48,376 nt of DNA from Apiotrichum sp. Y4204 (GCA_025531455.1 JAMYHL010000139.1:1-48376); one strand, 5' to 3'; shown: positions 32,909 through 44,626, counted from the stretch's first letter. The notes: generated by a model not told the origin, from the letters alone. Numbers and translations are program-made.

Positions 32909-35373
32909 ATGACCGCGTCGCCGACACTCCAGGCGCTGACAAAGGCGAGCACGCCGGGCGAGCTCATCCGGGAGCTCAAGACGCTCAAGAACAGCGTCAT
33001 TGGAAACACGTGGAAAAAGGTAGAGCATGCAAGCGACGATGCCCTGCTGGTCTTGTGAGTAGGAGATAAACAGGTCACACTTAATCTCCATCTAACCCTC
33101 CAGCCTGCTCGACCTCCTGGCTCCGCCGCTGCGGAGGGACAGCGAGTCGGTAGCGATCGTGTGCGAGACAGCGGTCATCTTTGGCGCGCTCGGGTCAGCG
33201 GGCGCGCTGACCCTCCGCCCGATGCTGGCCGAGCACGTCCCGGGACATTTGCTGGATCTTGTGCGGTCCATCGATCCCGAAGATCCGGAACTGGCGCGTA
33301 CTCTACCTCCATTATTGCGCGCGCTGCGAAACATTCTCGGCGCGACGGCTGACGCGGTGTGGGGCCACATGTGGGGCGTCGGCACAGAGCAAAAGGTCGT
33401 GGGCACCGGACTGGTCGGCGACGATGTCCTCCGCCCAGCAAGGGTACGCTCGCGGGCGGCGTCACAGCTCCGTGCAGACGCGGCGACGGCGTTGGGGCTC
33501 GTGTTTGAGCCGCCAAATCGACTCGCCCTCCTCGCTCTCGTCAACCATCATCCAGACCCGGCAGTGTTGCTGCCGCTTTACCAGCTCCTTGCGCGCCTGA
33601 TCGCGCTCCCGTCCCATCGTGAAACATTTGGCATGCCGTCCGAGGAGCCCTTCCTAGTTCCCACACTGCTTGACACGGTGTGGAACTGGTGGGTGTCCGA
33701 CAACCGGCCAAATCCGCGGCTGCTCGAGGCGGCGCTCGACCTGCTGGCTGCGCTGGTCAAGGGCCAGCCCGCGATTGCCAGCTATGTGCGCAACTGGAAC
33801 GGCGACGGCGAGATGGCCCAGGACGGCGTGCCAGACATGCTGTCGCTGCTGGCGCAGCTCCTCGAGTCTGGTCCGCCCGTCGTGCGCATCGCCGTCGCGT
33901 CGTGCCTCACCAATATCATAAAGGCCGACAAGGGCAGCCACGCGCGCGATCGTGTCTCGCTGTCGCTCACTAATATGAACCTATTGAGTGTTATAATCAA
34001 GCTCCTCCGGACGGAGGCTGTCGAGGAGCGTGTCAAGCTGTGTTTCATACTTGGTAAGTGGGTGTGCATTGCCTCCACTGACTCCAGCTTCGCTGTTGTC
34101 CGACGATGAAAGACTGCAGAGGGCGGCGGCGGAGCAGGCGTGCCCGTCACACCTTATCAGCATGTTGGTGGAGGTGGACGCGGACGAGGCGCGGGGCGAG
34201 CTGGGGCACGAGGCCGCGGCGCGCTCGCGCGAGGCTGCTTTGCTCGCCCTCGCGTCACTGTCGTTCAACTACGAGCCGACTCGATCGCAGATCGCCGATG
34301 CGGCACCACCGGTGCTACCGCTGGTGTGTGCAGCGCTCTCGCATCCGAGCTACGGTGTCCGGGCTGCGGCGTGCCAGCTTGCACGCGCCCTCAGCCGCAC
34401 GTTTGCGATTCTCAAGACGTCGCTTGTCGATTCTGGTGTCGTTGAGCAGGTTGTCGAGACGCTCAAGCGGGAGGTGGCGCGCAAGCAGCTGGAGAAGGAG
34501 GACGGGCCACTCGACTCGCGCGACTGGGACGTCACGGCGGAAGAGGAGCTCGGCGACCGCGCGTGGACCGTCGAGGTCGCTGCGACGGCCACCATCTGTA
34601 ACATCATTACCGACTTTTCGCCCCTTCAGCAGGTAGGTAGCCGAGTGTGGCGCAGCTAACAACAGAAACTGATGCGGTCTGGCGGCCTCGACCTGCTGGT
34701 GGAGCTGAGTGCGTCGAGCTACGAGCCGCTGGCGGAGAACGCACTCTGGGCGCTCAAGAACGTGACGTTCCACGCGGCCGAGAGCCTAAAGGGAGAGGTC
34801 ATGGCGTCTCTGGGGTGGGACAACCTGCGGAACTTTCTCTCCCCAGGTGTGTCTCCCGTGCTCCGCACCCAGGCGCTGGAAATCCTGCAGAACCTAGTGG
34901 ACGACCAGCCGGCGCCCGACTTGGCACGCACGCTCGACGCAATCGGCACGGACTGGCTTCTCGACACGCTGACGGCCATTATCGCAAGCACGGTCGGGGT
35001 GAGCACGAGCCCGCTCGGCCCGACGGCCGCAGACGAGCGCATGGCCGTGCCGAGCCTGTACATCCTGTCGCATATTGCGTTGGGCAATGAGCGGCAGCGG
35101 AGTGCGCTGACGGCGCGGGTAGAGCTGCTCGACGCGCTCTCCCAGTCGCTCAACTCGCGCAACGACGACGTGCGCGTCGCCGCCCTCCGCACACTGCGGC
35201 ACTTGGTCGAGTCGAACGCGCGCAATCACCGCCCGCGCCAGGCCATTGTCGACCTCCTCCAGCCGTACCACCTCAAGATGCGTGTTCGGGAGATAGCCGA
35301 GAACGATCCGGCCGTGAGCGTGCGCCAGCGCGCCGTCGCCCTCCTCGAGCTCCTCGAGCGTGCGCGCGGGTAA
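32909..35373 (+). CDS. Armadillo-repeat protein, Gid5/Vid28 (ARMC8) homologue
   Basis: This is a scaffold subunit of the GID/CTLH ubiquitin ligase, which in yeast binds the Gid4 receptor and drives degradation of gluconeogenic enzymes. Exons 32909-33054, 33104-34053, 34088-34632 and 34666-35373 give 782 residues. The N-terminal segment IRELKTLKNSVIGNTWKK matches the ARMC8 start, where a KELKN-IIGN motif leads into the first repeat. Successive leucine-rich armadillo helices follow, including LAENALWALKNVTFH and VRVAALRTLRHLVESN near the C-terminus. The final repeat ends RQRAVALLELLERARG. Two introns are only 33-34 nt. The length fits fungal Vid28. An importin-alpha identity is excluded by the lack of an IBB domain and of the importin Trp/Asn arrays. 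Confidence 0.85.
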
Positions 35374-35838
35374 CAGAGTTGTATGAACCGGTTGTATGCA
35401 TGCTGTTGTTACGACTTGCGCCGGGCTGATGGCTGCAGGTCTTGGCATGGCGCTGCACTGTTCCTTGGTTTTCCTTGCCCCAACACGCCACCGGAAGTGG
35501 AAACACACCAACAGTTGCAACAGGTCATCAGGAGGTAGCACCTTCGCGATCACTTGCATCACTTGTGCATGGATGCATGCCCCGCGGGCCCCCAACCGTG
35601 CGCGGGATGGACGCGGGACCCCAGGCGTGTATCGGAGATAGTCCGAGGGCGGAGCATTGAGCCGCAACAGGTCTGTGCGACGGATGCGGAGAGAGACAAT
35701 CGTCAGTGTCAGGAGGACGCGAGTCGCGAGACCGAGACAATAACAACCAACGGGTAAAGAGGGGGTCGTGCGAGCGACGAGGGATACATAAAGGGGCCGA
35801 CTCATCCGTGGTCCCGCCGTCGTACCTCTTGCCACACG
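35374..35838. other. Intergenic region
   Basis: No gene is recognised between the Gid5 homologue and the small three-exon gene. A GATACATAAA element around 35783-35792 lies some 45 bp upstream of the next ATG and may act as a TATA box. Confidence 0.4.
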
Positions 35839-36278
35839 ATGAACGACGACACCTGGTCCGCCAAGGCGGCCGCGTACGAGGATGTGCGTACCCTGTCCAC
35901 ACTCGCCAGCTGCTCGTTCTGTTCACTGCTGACGCCCAGGCCTGCGCGCGGGTTACGCTGATCAAGCCCGAAGTCGCGCCCGTCCTGGCCGTGCGGAGTG
36001 CCGAGGAGCGGGCAAGAGTCATGGATGTGAGGGGATACCGGGGCAGCCTGGGACGGGTGAGTGCGAGGTGTGGAGAGGTGTGGGTTTAGGGCAGGGAGGC
36101 AACGCGATGAGAAAGCGAGGAAGTTCGATTTGACTAGACTCATCTCATCTGACAGCAGGACCACGCACACGAGCTCTCCCGCCTCGAAACACACGCGCGC
36201 GGGCTCATCGACTGCTATACGGCGGCGCGCGCCGCGGGGACCATGTCCTTCCGCCGCCGGCGCTGGGCCAAGCTCTGA
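35839..36278 (+). CDS. Small protein of unknown function, 94 residues, three exons
   Basis: Exons 35839-35883, 35940-36056 and 36156-36278 are joined by canonical GT-AG introns and keep phase 0 throughout. The product starts MNDDTWSAKAAAYEDA and ends in a basic cluster (SFRRRRWAKL). It has two cysteines, is mostly helical and charged in character, and has no membrane segment or signal peptide. I do not recognise the family. GC-rich codon use matches neighbouring real exons, and the third exon has no competing frame, which supports a true gene. It could be a small complex subunit. It is convergent with the YciI-like gene, whose stop lies 135 bp downstream. Confidence 0.6.
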
Positions 36279-36413
36279 CTGAAGTGGGTTGTGAGGGTTG
36301 TAGTATATCTTGTTGCATCAGTGTTGTCCAACCCAGCGCGTGTCAGCTCTCAACAGTGGCTGTGTCCCATGTCCGAGGCTCCAACATGTCCAGACCCAAC
36401 GCCCATTCATCTC

Positions 36414-36934
36414 TTACTGGACCTTGAGCGTCTCATCGACCGGTGCTCCAATGATCTCGCGCACCACAACCCGCTCCTTGTCCCACACCCCGCCAGTCCA
36501 GTACTTGTCGCGCCGGATACGCGCCCACGCATCCTCAATCGTGGGGTACCGGTAGATCATCACGCTGCCTGCCATTCCCGAGGTCTGCTCGGCGTGCGGC
36601 GAGCCGGCAGTGTGGGTCGAGACTTCGTCGTTGAGGAATGCGCGGCCGAAGACTGGGGGTTAGTCGTTCTGTCGCCAGACTCTTTCCTCTGTGACCCCGC
36701 CCCCCACCGTCGCTACTCTTCGCACTCCCTCCTACGCCTCCTGGCGCTTGGCTCACCAGAGTTCCCGACCTCCTTATCCTTAGCCGCCTCGGCGAGGTGC
36801 GCAGGGCGGTTCTCGTTCCGCACAGCGAGGTTGTCCGGATAGTCGGGGCAGTATGCGATGTAGAGCGGCATCGTGCGCGGGGCGGAGGTATGCAGGGCGC
36901 GGGCGGCGAAGGGGACGCGGCGGGCGAGGAGCAT
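36414..36934 (-). CDS. YciI-like (YCII domain) protein, probably mitochondrial
   Basis: Exons 36934-36757 and 36652-36414 give 138 residues. After an arginine/alanine-rich presequence (MLLARRVPFAARALHTSAPR), the YCII domain begins MPLYIAYCPDYP and includes NRPAHL, GRAFLNDE, a GSVMIYRYPTIEDAW strand-helix unit and the final KYWTGGVWDKERV. YCII proteins are ferredoxin-like small dimers; some bacterial members are hydrolases or dehydrochlorinases, and the fungal role is unknown. The presequence suggests mitochondrial import. The first exon shares its reading frame with an open stretch that continues upstream into the Zn2Cys6 gene, only 240 bp away. Confidence 0.85.
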
Positions 36935-37173
36935 TGAACTAGGATAGTTGGAGTGAGAGTTGGTTGTAGATGAGGGACAGTTGCCTCCAGTTGCTCTTCG
37001 GCGACGGCCGTCGGGGATGCCGACGCGTTGCTCGGCAAATCTCCGTACTGGTCGAACCTCCACATCCCGAGTTGTCCAGCCTCCACATCTTGACATCCAC
37101 AATCTGTCTGGCATGCAGCCCCACTTGAGAAAAACAATAATATGCATACAGACACTTTCCAAAATGCATTGGA

Positions 37174-39700
37174 CTAGAGCGGGAAAAGAAGCTTCCTGTT
37201 GGGTTAGCTGATTGTCTACGACTTGCACCCACCAGATATCGTCGTCCGCGGCGGGGAACAACACGTCGGTCGGGATCTGGCCGGGCACACCGTCAGGGAG
37301 GATGGTCGCGGGCGGCTGGCCGGGCATCGCCTGCGACTGGCGTGACTGCTGCTGGCCGGGAGTCTGCGTCGGCCAGTCAAACATGCCCGGATGCCAAAGC
37401 TGCTCCTGGATTATCTGTTGTGCTGAGGGCATGGCCCACGGTGCGAGCTGGACAGGAGAGGGTTGCGGTGCGGGTGCTGGCGGCGTGTCGAGCTGAAGTG
37501 ACTGCGCAGAGTCGAGCGATACTGCGCCGCGTGTCCCCCGTGAGCTAGCCGTGTATTCTGGCGCTACGCCGCCGAGAAGGTGCTTCAGGAGGCGGTGGGT
37601 ATAGGACGCCATGTCGTCTGTCGTACGCGTTCCCTCCGCCGTTGACTCGGCGACTTTATTCAGTTGGGCAATGGTCGTCGCCCGGTCGACCTGGTCCATT
37701 GCCGCAATGTTCTGCTATCAGTCTGCGTTCCCATTTCTCGCCCACCTTGACAAGCCATACGCTCACGATGGCTACTCCGACCCATGTGAGGTTGAAGCAG
37801 TACGGGAGGTATCCGTGCGCGACAAAGTCATCCTCGAAAACCTCGAGGAGATGCAGTGCCTGGTCCATACACGCCGCAAACGCACGGGACATTTCGCTCG
37901 GCTGAGACGTGTCAAGCGGCCGCCCATTGCTTCTATACCGCGCACAGAACAGCAGGCGGTACTCGAGAATGTGGAAGTAGAGGAGCGCATCACACATCTT
38001 GAGGGTAGACAGTTGCTGCTGCAAAAAGTTGTGGTCGCCTAATGTTAGCCATGAAAAAGTCTGGCGAGTGAGAGCGACACACAACGACTCACTATTCCTC
38101 ACAATCCACCGTTTGCACCACCGCGTGCGCTCCAGCTCGAGCCAGTGCAGAGACCGCATATTCGCGGGGTGCCCGTTCATGCTCTGGAGCATGTCCGAAA
38201 ACAGGCGACACATGCGGGAGAACGTGATCCACGGGGCAAGGACAGCTTCTCCGGGACAAGGGAGGTGTGGATGCTCGTTGATCCATTCGCTGGGGTCGTC
38301 GCTGCTGTCGTCGCTGATCATCTTCGGCAACGAGTGGTGCATCGCGAGACTGGCGTCAGCTTGGAGAAGACGGATAAGCTTACTGGTAGTCTGCGACGAC
38401 GAGGTCTGGAGTCAGTGACATGACGTCTATATCACTCACTGAGCCAACAACGCTCGCGGTTGAGCACCTCGCGGGCCTGGCGCTCGTTCCGCGGCAGTGG
38501 TCGCGGCGCACGCTGGTTGAGCCGAAGCTCTTGTGCCATGCGGATGGCATAGCCCGTCTTACGCCAAGCTGTCCGGTCATCGGCCTTCTTCCAGTGAGTG
38601 AGCACCAGGACGGCCTGGATGACTTCAATCGAGCACAGGCCAAACTCGCACGCCTGGCCGAAGAGTTTGTTCGAGATGAGGAGGCAAGCGCCGTACGCCT
38701 CGGGGCGGATAATCTTTGCCGTGACGGTCAGGACTGCGGTGAACAGCAGCGGGCTCTTGTCGCGGCAGAAGGTTGCGGTGTGGAGCACTGGGTCGAGGAA
38801 CGCGACCGTCATGTTGAGATGATGGAAATAGCTGGCGTCAGGAGAGAGGACGGCTATAACTTACAACTCAAAGAGCTCGTATGCGTCGCCTTCACTGAGA
38901 ATGCCGCTCGACACGGGGTCTGGACAGTCGGAGCGAGGGTGAGGGACACTTGAACCGGGCTCAGGCGCGCCGGGCGCGCCTGGTCGGGGAATGTATGCTG
39001 CGAGTAAGCGCGGGTTCATTCAACGATCTGGCGACAACTCACGCGTCGAGTCACCCTCGATGGGCACGACGTGGGAGAACATGATCGCGTGTCGCGGGCG
39101 AGACGGGGTTTGGCCCTGGGAATCTCGGGCGTCCCGGATGCGCTCGCGTTCGCGTTCGCGGTCGGCGGCTGTTTCTGGGCCAGTGTACCGCTCCTCCCTC
39201 TCTCGCCGTGGCGGCGAGCGTGAACGAGAAACAGACCGTCGCGGGCTGAAATCCTGATGTCCTTCTCCACCGTCGTCGAGAACCTTCTTTCTTCGGCCGC
39301 GCCGATGCTTCTTGTACTCGCACTCGAGGCCCTGGTCCGCACAGCGCTTGCACACGGTCAGCGCGTCGGGCGTAAGGCATTTACGCTGGCGTCAGCGAGT
39401 GTTTGATTGATGAGCAGCTAATAAGACTGAGACAGCTGGAGACAGTTTTCAAAAGCCATGACGACTCAATAGAAGAGCATTTCACCAGCCCACATTCCAA
39501 CCTACCTTTGCGGCCCGACACGCAAGACACGAAATCTTCCTGACAATCAGTACGCGTCCATGAAGGACCACTCGTCCATTCCCGCTGCATACTCACGCGG
39601 GCACCTTGCTCTGCGGCGGCGGCGAAATACTATGCTGCATCTCGCGCCGCTCGGGGGTGGGGTAGAAGGCCGACGAGGCCTGCGGCGACTCGAGTGGCAT
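37174..39700 (-). CDS. Zn2Cys6 fungal transcription factor
   Basis: This is a nuclear binuclear-zinc-cluster regulator. The first exons are 39700-39597 and 39539-39506 (34 nt), and a third begins at 39385. Joined, they encode C-x2-C-x6-C-x8-C-x2-C-x6-C: CLACRAAKRKC, then CKRCADQGLEC. A basic linker KKHRRGRRKK and an SR-rich stretch follow. The fungal-specific regulatory domain begins near ILSEGDAYELFEL and includes a conserved helical block with TRTAWRKTGYAIRMAQELRL-type sequence at about 38545-38605. The C-terminus is glutamine/proline-rich. The last intron uses a GTGGGT donor just before 37228 and an acceptor after CTAACCCAACAG. It yields the ending DDIWKLLFPL and the stop at 37174. The gene is divergent from the F-box-like gene. 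Target genes are unknown. Confidence 0.85.
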
Positions 39701-40122
39701 TGAAGTGCGGAGTGCGGTAACTCTGTGACTCTTGGCAATCTGGTGTCTGTTTCTCCCCGCGTTTTGTGTTTCTGCGTGTTGCTTTGAGTCTCGCCTGTCT
39801 GTTTCACACGCTGAACGCGCGATGGGCTTGGTGCGGTCTGCGGTCAATCGGGGACTTGGATGTGGGATGGAGAGAGAGAGACAGATGACTAGCGATAAGG
39901 AGAGTGAGATGTGGATGGAGATGGTCAAACTGGTCATCAGCACGCGGCCTCTTTCTCTCTCTGCCCACTCCCCCCCTCTGCACAGCCAATCACATGGCCG
40001 CACTGTGGCGTCGGTCAAAAATAACCGCATAATCGCCGAGTCGCCGCACAAACACACGCAGCACACCAGCCCATTACGTCGTTGTCACCACGACCCTCGT
40101 GATCGCTTCCTCTCCATCGACA
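39701..40122. promoter_or_regulatory. Divergent promoter of the Zn2Cys6 and F-box-like genes
   Basis: This is 422 bp between two divergent starts. A GA-rich patch (about 39868-39925) and a CT-rich patch (about 39950-39980) lie near the centre. No further gene is recognised. Confidence 0.4.
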
Positions 40123-41311
40123 ATGCACATTCCCGCCGACATTATCCGGTACATCGCCACTACCCTCGCAGAAGAAGGACAGCAGCGCACGCTGACAAAT
40201 CTCTCCGCAGCGAGCTGGGAGACGTACGAGGTGTGCACGCCGGCGCTGTACGCTGCGCTCGAGGTGGGAGCCCACGGCGCCGCCCGTCTGTTACACCTCA
40301 CACCACGGGACGTAGCGGGATTCCCGGGGTTTGTCGGCGGCGAGTGTTTGGGATGGGACGAGGACCCTCGGCGGCGGATGGTCGCGCGCCGACTCGCGGC
40401 TCTTGCTCACGTCAAGCACATTACCGTGCGCTCGCTCCCGCCCGACCACCTCGCAGAGGACTTCGCCGCCGCCGCGAAAGCGCTCGCTTCTTCTTCTCCG
40501 CCCGTCCTCCTCTTCCCTCGCTTACGATCCGTCTCACTCCTCCCGCAAACGGTCGACGGACTGCGGGAATGGACGCAGGAGACGTTTGATGGGTGGAAGA
40601 ACCCGCCGCTCCTGGAAGCTCTGTCGCTCGGCGCACGGCCGACGCACTGCTGCATTGCGTTCCGCCTCGTCCCTTCGTCAAGCTGGGAGGCCCACCGCGA
40701 AACCACCTCCGCGGGGCAGTACCGCCTCGTGCGCAAGGTTGCGCTTCTTGTCGAGCGCTGGCATCTGGAGAGCATTACCTTCCACGATGTCGTGCACCAG
40801 GTACCTCCAAGCGTACCCTCCACCACAAACGTGTACGAGTTTGCCCCGCATGTCGTCCCCCATCCCCTCTTTGCGAGGCGGTACAAGTTCCCCACTGGAG
40901 CTGCTGCCGTTACTCTTCCAGGTCCGGAATGGAACCTTCGTCCATGGCAGATCGGGCTGGCGGTGAAGAATCTGTGCTCGTCGCTGCGGGAAGAAGTGCC
41001 AGAGGACGCCCGATGGGTGTTTTGCGGGATCACGAATCACCTACTCTCCAAAGCGGAGCGTGACGACGACGACAGCACGGGTGTGTGGTATGCGGAGGTC
41101 GACGAGATGGTACGGGATAGCGTGCGGATGGGCCTTGAGCGTGACCTCCCGGCCCGCGGCGTTTCAGCGGAGATGCTCGTGGATATGTGGGGGCGGATAG
41201 AGTTCCGCAAAGACGCGGGCGAGTGTCCCGCTTGCCATCGTGAGTTGCGCGGCATACTGATTCTGACAATCAGGTGGCATTGGCGAGTACCCTGTGATGC
41301 CGCTGCAGTGA
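40123..41311 (+). CDS. F-box-like protein
   Basis: Exons 40123-41239 and 41274-41311 (34-nt intron) give 384 residues. The N-terminus IPADIIRYIATTLAEEGQQRTLTNLSAASW has the pattern of a degenerate F-box, as seen in the large F-box-like families of Trichosporonales. F-boxes recruit substrates to SCF ubiquitin ligases through Skp1. The rest has no recognised repeat. The C-terminus contains CPACHRGIGEYPVMPLQ with a C-x2-C pair. Without the intron the frame would run on through a low-quality extension to 41355, so splicing is preferred. Function and partner are unknown. The F-box assignment rests on pattern only. Confidence 0.7.
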
Positions 41312-41604
41312 GCAGGAGAACGGTTACTAGCAGTTCGCAATGCCATCAGCGATAGAGGTCCGGAGAGGGCGGAGGTTGCGCCCAAGGACTGATTTAACTC
41401 TGCAAGTGACTGATGATCTGATGCTCTCCGCCCTAACATCTCACTTTTGTCTGCCTTTCTCAACACCACCGCGCAACAGACACATCTCTGATAAATCACA
41501 GACATCCAAAATATATACACTAGCCCATGAATTGCTACGAGAGCGATGAATGCCAGATGGGCACTGACCAGATCGAACCACCTGCTTGTAAATCGCCTGC
41601 CTTG

Positions 41605-44600
41605 TTACCGGAAATACCTCGCGCGCTGCGCAATACGCGCACGGACCTCCTGCATGTTGTCGAGGAGCGCAGTCTGGCTGACCGGCTTGGGGACGATGGC
41701 GTCCGCACCAGCGGCGAGGTACTTTTCGGTGTCTTCGCGGAGCGCGTTGCCCGTACATCCGACAACATACACGTTCGACGGGAGTGCACGCACAGCACGC
41801 ACGACCTCGACGCCCGAGAGGCCTGGCATCTGGTTGTCGAGGAAGACGATGTCGATGGGCGGTCCGCCGTGCCAAGCGCGCGTAAGGATTTCGAGCGCGG
41901 CCACGCCGTCGTCCGCAATCTGAACCGTGTGGCCCATGCGGAGGAGCATGCGCGCCATGAGATGACGTGTGAGTGGGTCATCGTCAACGACGAGCGTGGA
42001 CAGGGGCGGTTCGGGTTCGGACGAGGTGCCGAGCGTTGGAGAGCCGGGGATACGCGACATTTCCGCATGGTGCGCCATACGCGACTGGCGCGAGATAACG
42101 CGCCGCGCTTCTGGATCCACATCGGACAGGCGACCCGACGGACTCCTGGGTGAGATCGGAGCGGTGGCCTCACGAGTGAATTCATCGAGGACGCTCTGGA
42201 GCGTGGCGTGTCCGCCCGTCACTATCGGTGGGGACTCGGGCGGGAAAGCCGGCGAAACAGGGGACGTGATCTCATGCGTGTCGACGATATTGTACGGCAA
42301 CTCGAACCTGGATATCAGCGCGGTCCTGCAGAGGCACTCACCAGAAGACGCTTCCCTTGCCCGCCTCGCTGTCGACACCGAGACGCCCGTGGTGGAGGTT
42401 GACGAGTTGCGTGACGAGCGCAAGACCCAGACCGGTGCCCTTGCCGCCCTGCCGCCGCCCGAGCTCGGTTTGGACATATGGAGTGAAAAGGCGGTTATCC
42501 CGAACGTCGGAGAGTGAGAGTCCGGCCCCGGTGTCGTGCACCTCGACGCGGATGACGGCTGTTGTGGGCGCGGGGGTCATGTCGACGATATGCGGCTTCT
42601 CGGTGCTTGACAGGGACGCGCTCTCCATCTTCTCGCACATGAACGTGCTGTGCTTTTCGTCGCCGCATGCACTGCATCCCTTGGCGGTGGGGCGCAGCAG
42701 CTTGGTCACGACCCTGACGCCGCCAGTCTCGGTAAACTTGAACGCATTTGAGACGAGGTTGGTGCACATCTGTTTGAAGCGCATTTCGTCGCCGATAAAC
42801 GTGCCGCCAAGTTCGTCGATGCGGGGGTCGAGCTCGAGAGCGAACGACAGCCCCGATGACTCGGCGGTCGCGCGGTACGCAAGCGAGACGTGGTGCATCG
42901 CCTGGTGCAGGATGAACGGCTTGCGCGTGAGAATGAGATTGCCACTTTCCATGCGGTTGAAAGAGAGAACGTCGTTGAGGACCTGGGGTCAGTGGAGGTG
43001 GGTGTTTCGGAGCGCACCTTCTCCATCATCCGCAAGGAGACGTCCAAGCCGACAATAAGCTCGCCTTGGTCGGTGCGCAAGCTGCCGAATGCACCCTCCG
43101 CGTCGAGGTTGGACAGCGCCAGGCGCGCCGTGTTGAGCGGAACACGCACTTCGTGGAAGATGTACGACACAAAGCGCTTCTTCGAGTCGTGCGCGCTGCG
43201 CTCCATCTCCTGCGCGGACTGGACCGCCCTGGGGGTGAGCTCGAACGTGAGAGTTTCACATACCGATATTGGGCCTTGAGCTGCGAGCGCAGCGTGAAGA
43301 GCTGCCTGTCTGCGCGTTCACTGCCCATTAGCGTGGACTTCTTATTCTCACCCACCGGAAGAAGGCTGCCCAAACGAAAATGTAGTGGTACAGCACGGCG
43401 AGGATGACGTTGCGCCACATGGGCATGTCGGCCTTGGGGTCGTTGACAAACATGAAGAGCATCATGACACCCCAAGCTGTGATGCCTACGAGGTGGAGGA
43501 CGCGGTTGAGGAGAAGCGTCATAAGACCGAATGTCGGGACGCCGGCGAGCAGAGCAAAGAAGTTGAGAAAGGTGCGCCCGCCACATGTATTGGTCGCCAT
43601 GAAAAACTGAGTTTAGCCACTGATTGTCTTATGTGACTTACACCGCAGCTGTGGATCTCGATAGCGAGGATGAACGGCCAGCACCACGTCGCACCCATCA
43701 GCATCAGCTGGTATACCCAGTGAGCGCGGCAGTATGTGTTGAAGAGGATGAGGAAGGGAAGGGAAAAGTTGAAGAAGCCCGCAATGCCTATGTACGCCTG
43801 ATGTGAGCTGGGCGCTGAGACACCACTCACGTAGTAGTTCCAGGTCGTCCACCGCTTGGTGAAGCCGATCGACAACAGCGTGCCGAGTAGCATGAAGAAG
43901 GCTCCCGCACACGCACCGGGTTTGCTCGTGTGCCATCGCTGGTGTGAGTATGGAACTCGTGCGTCTTCTCACTTCGAGCTGGAAGAGGCGCTCTTGCTCC
44001 CTGTTCGGGAAGCTCATGTGCCCAAACGACTTGAGGAACGGCCACAGGCCGTCGGCGACAAAGCGCGTCCATAGATGCTGGCGGAAGCTGCGGTTCGACT
44101 GTTCGCTGGACTTGTCGCTGTGTGGAGTTGTGCCCTGCCCGGTCTCCTCGTCCTTGGGCTGCGGAGGAAGCGCGCCCGGGAGGACCTCGCTCTCGGCGTC
44201 CGACTTGATGACCTCGGCAATCTCGATTGTGGCCTCGCCGTTCGCGAGCAGCTTGTAATCGTACGCGTCGAAGTCGTTATCCACCACGACGCACTTGAGC
44301 GCGCCGCCGAGCTCGCTCCCCCCGCTCTCTCGCCAACGCCGCCCGCGCTTATCTCCAACAAAGTGCGGAAAGCCGGGCGAGTATGGCTGGCTGCTAGTGC
44401 CGTCCATCTCGTGGGCCGACGCGGAGGACTCCGTCGCACTGAGCTTCCACCGCGGGGAGAAGAATTTGTGGAAAAAGGACTTTACAGACGAGTCGTTGAG
44501 GGCAGACTGGGTCCTGGTCAATGCCTGCGCGGAGGAGGTGATACTCGCATTGCTCGTAGGCAGGCGCCGCGTCCGTCGTGTCCGCCGCCAACGGTCCGGC

Positions 44601-44626
44601 TCGGTGATGAAGTCTGGGTGCCGCAT
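41605..44626 (-). CDS. Hybrid histidine kinase with six-helix membrane sensor
   Basis: This is a two-component sensor kinase with a C-terminal receiver. Eight exons (44626-43973, 43938-43831, 43797-43642, 43606-43356, 43320-43264, 43228-43018, 42982-42342, 42307-41605) give 926 residues. A cytosolic Ser/Arg-rich N-terminus (about 1-220) is followed by six hydrophobic helices (about 225-385), a short linker and a HisKA domain with SYIFHEVRVPLN (predicted phospho-His434). N box CTNLVSNAFKF, G1 DTGAGL and G2 GKGTGLGLALV mark the ATPase. After a Ser/Pro linker, the receiver has VVDDDP, FLDNQMPG (predicted phospho-Asp850) and KP (Lys900). Signal would pass through an HPt protein elsewhere. The membrane region is unlike the two-helix Sln1 sensor, and I cannot assign its ligand. 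TATATA lies at 44695-44700 upstream. Confidence 0.9.

Noticed and set aside
36713..37699. A single 328-codon frame joining the C-terminus of the Zn2Cys6 factor to the YciI protein, read as one fusion gene.
   Set aside because: A 37-nt intron with a branch signal and GTGGGT donor gives the factor a clean stop at 37174, and the YciI start begins a good mitochondrial presequence. Kept only as an intron-retention hypothesis.
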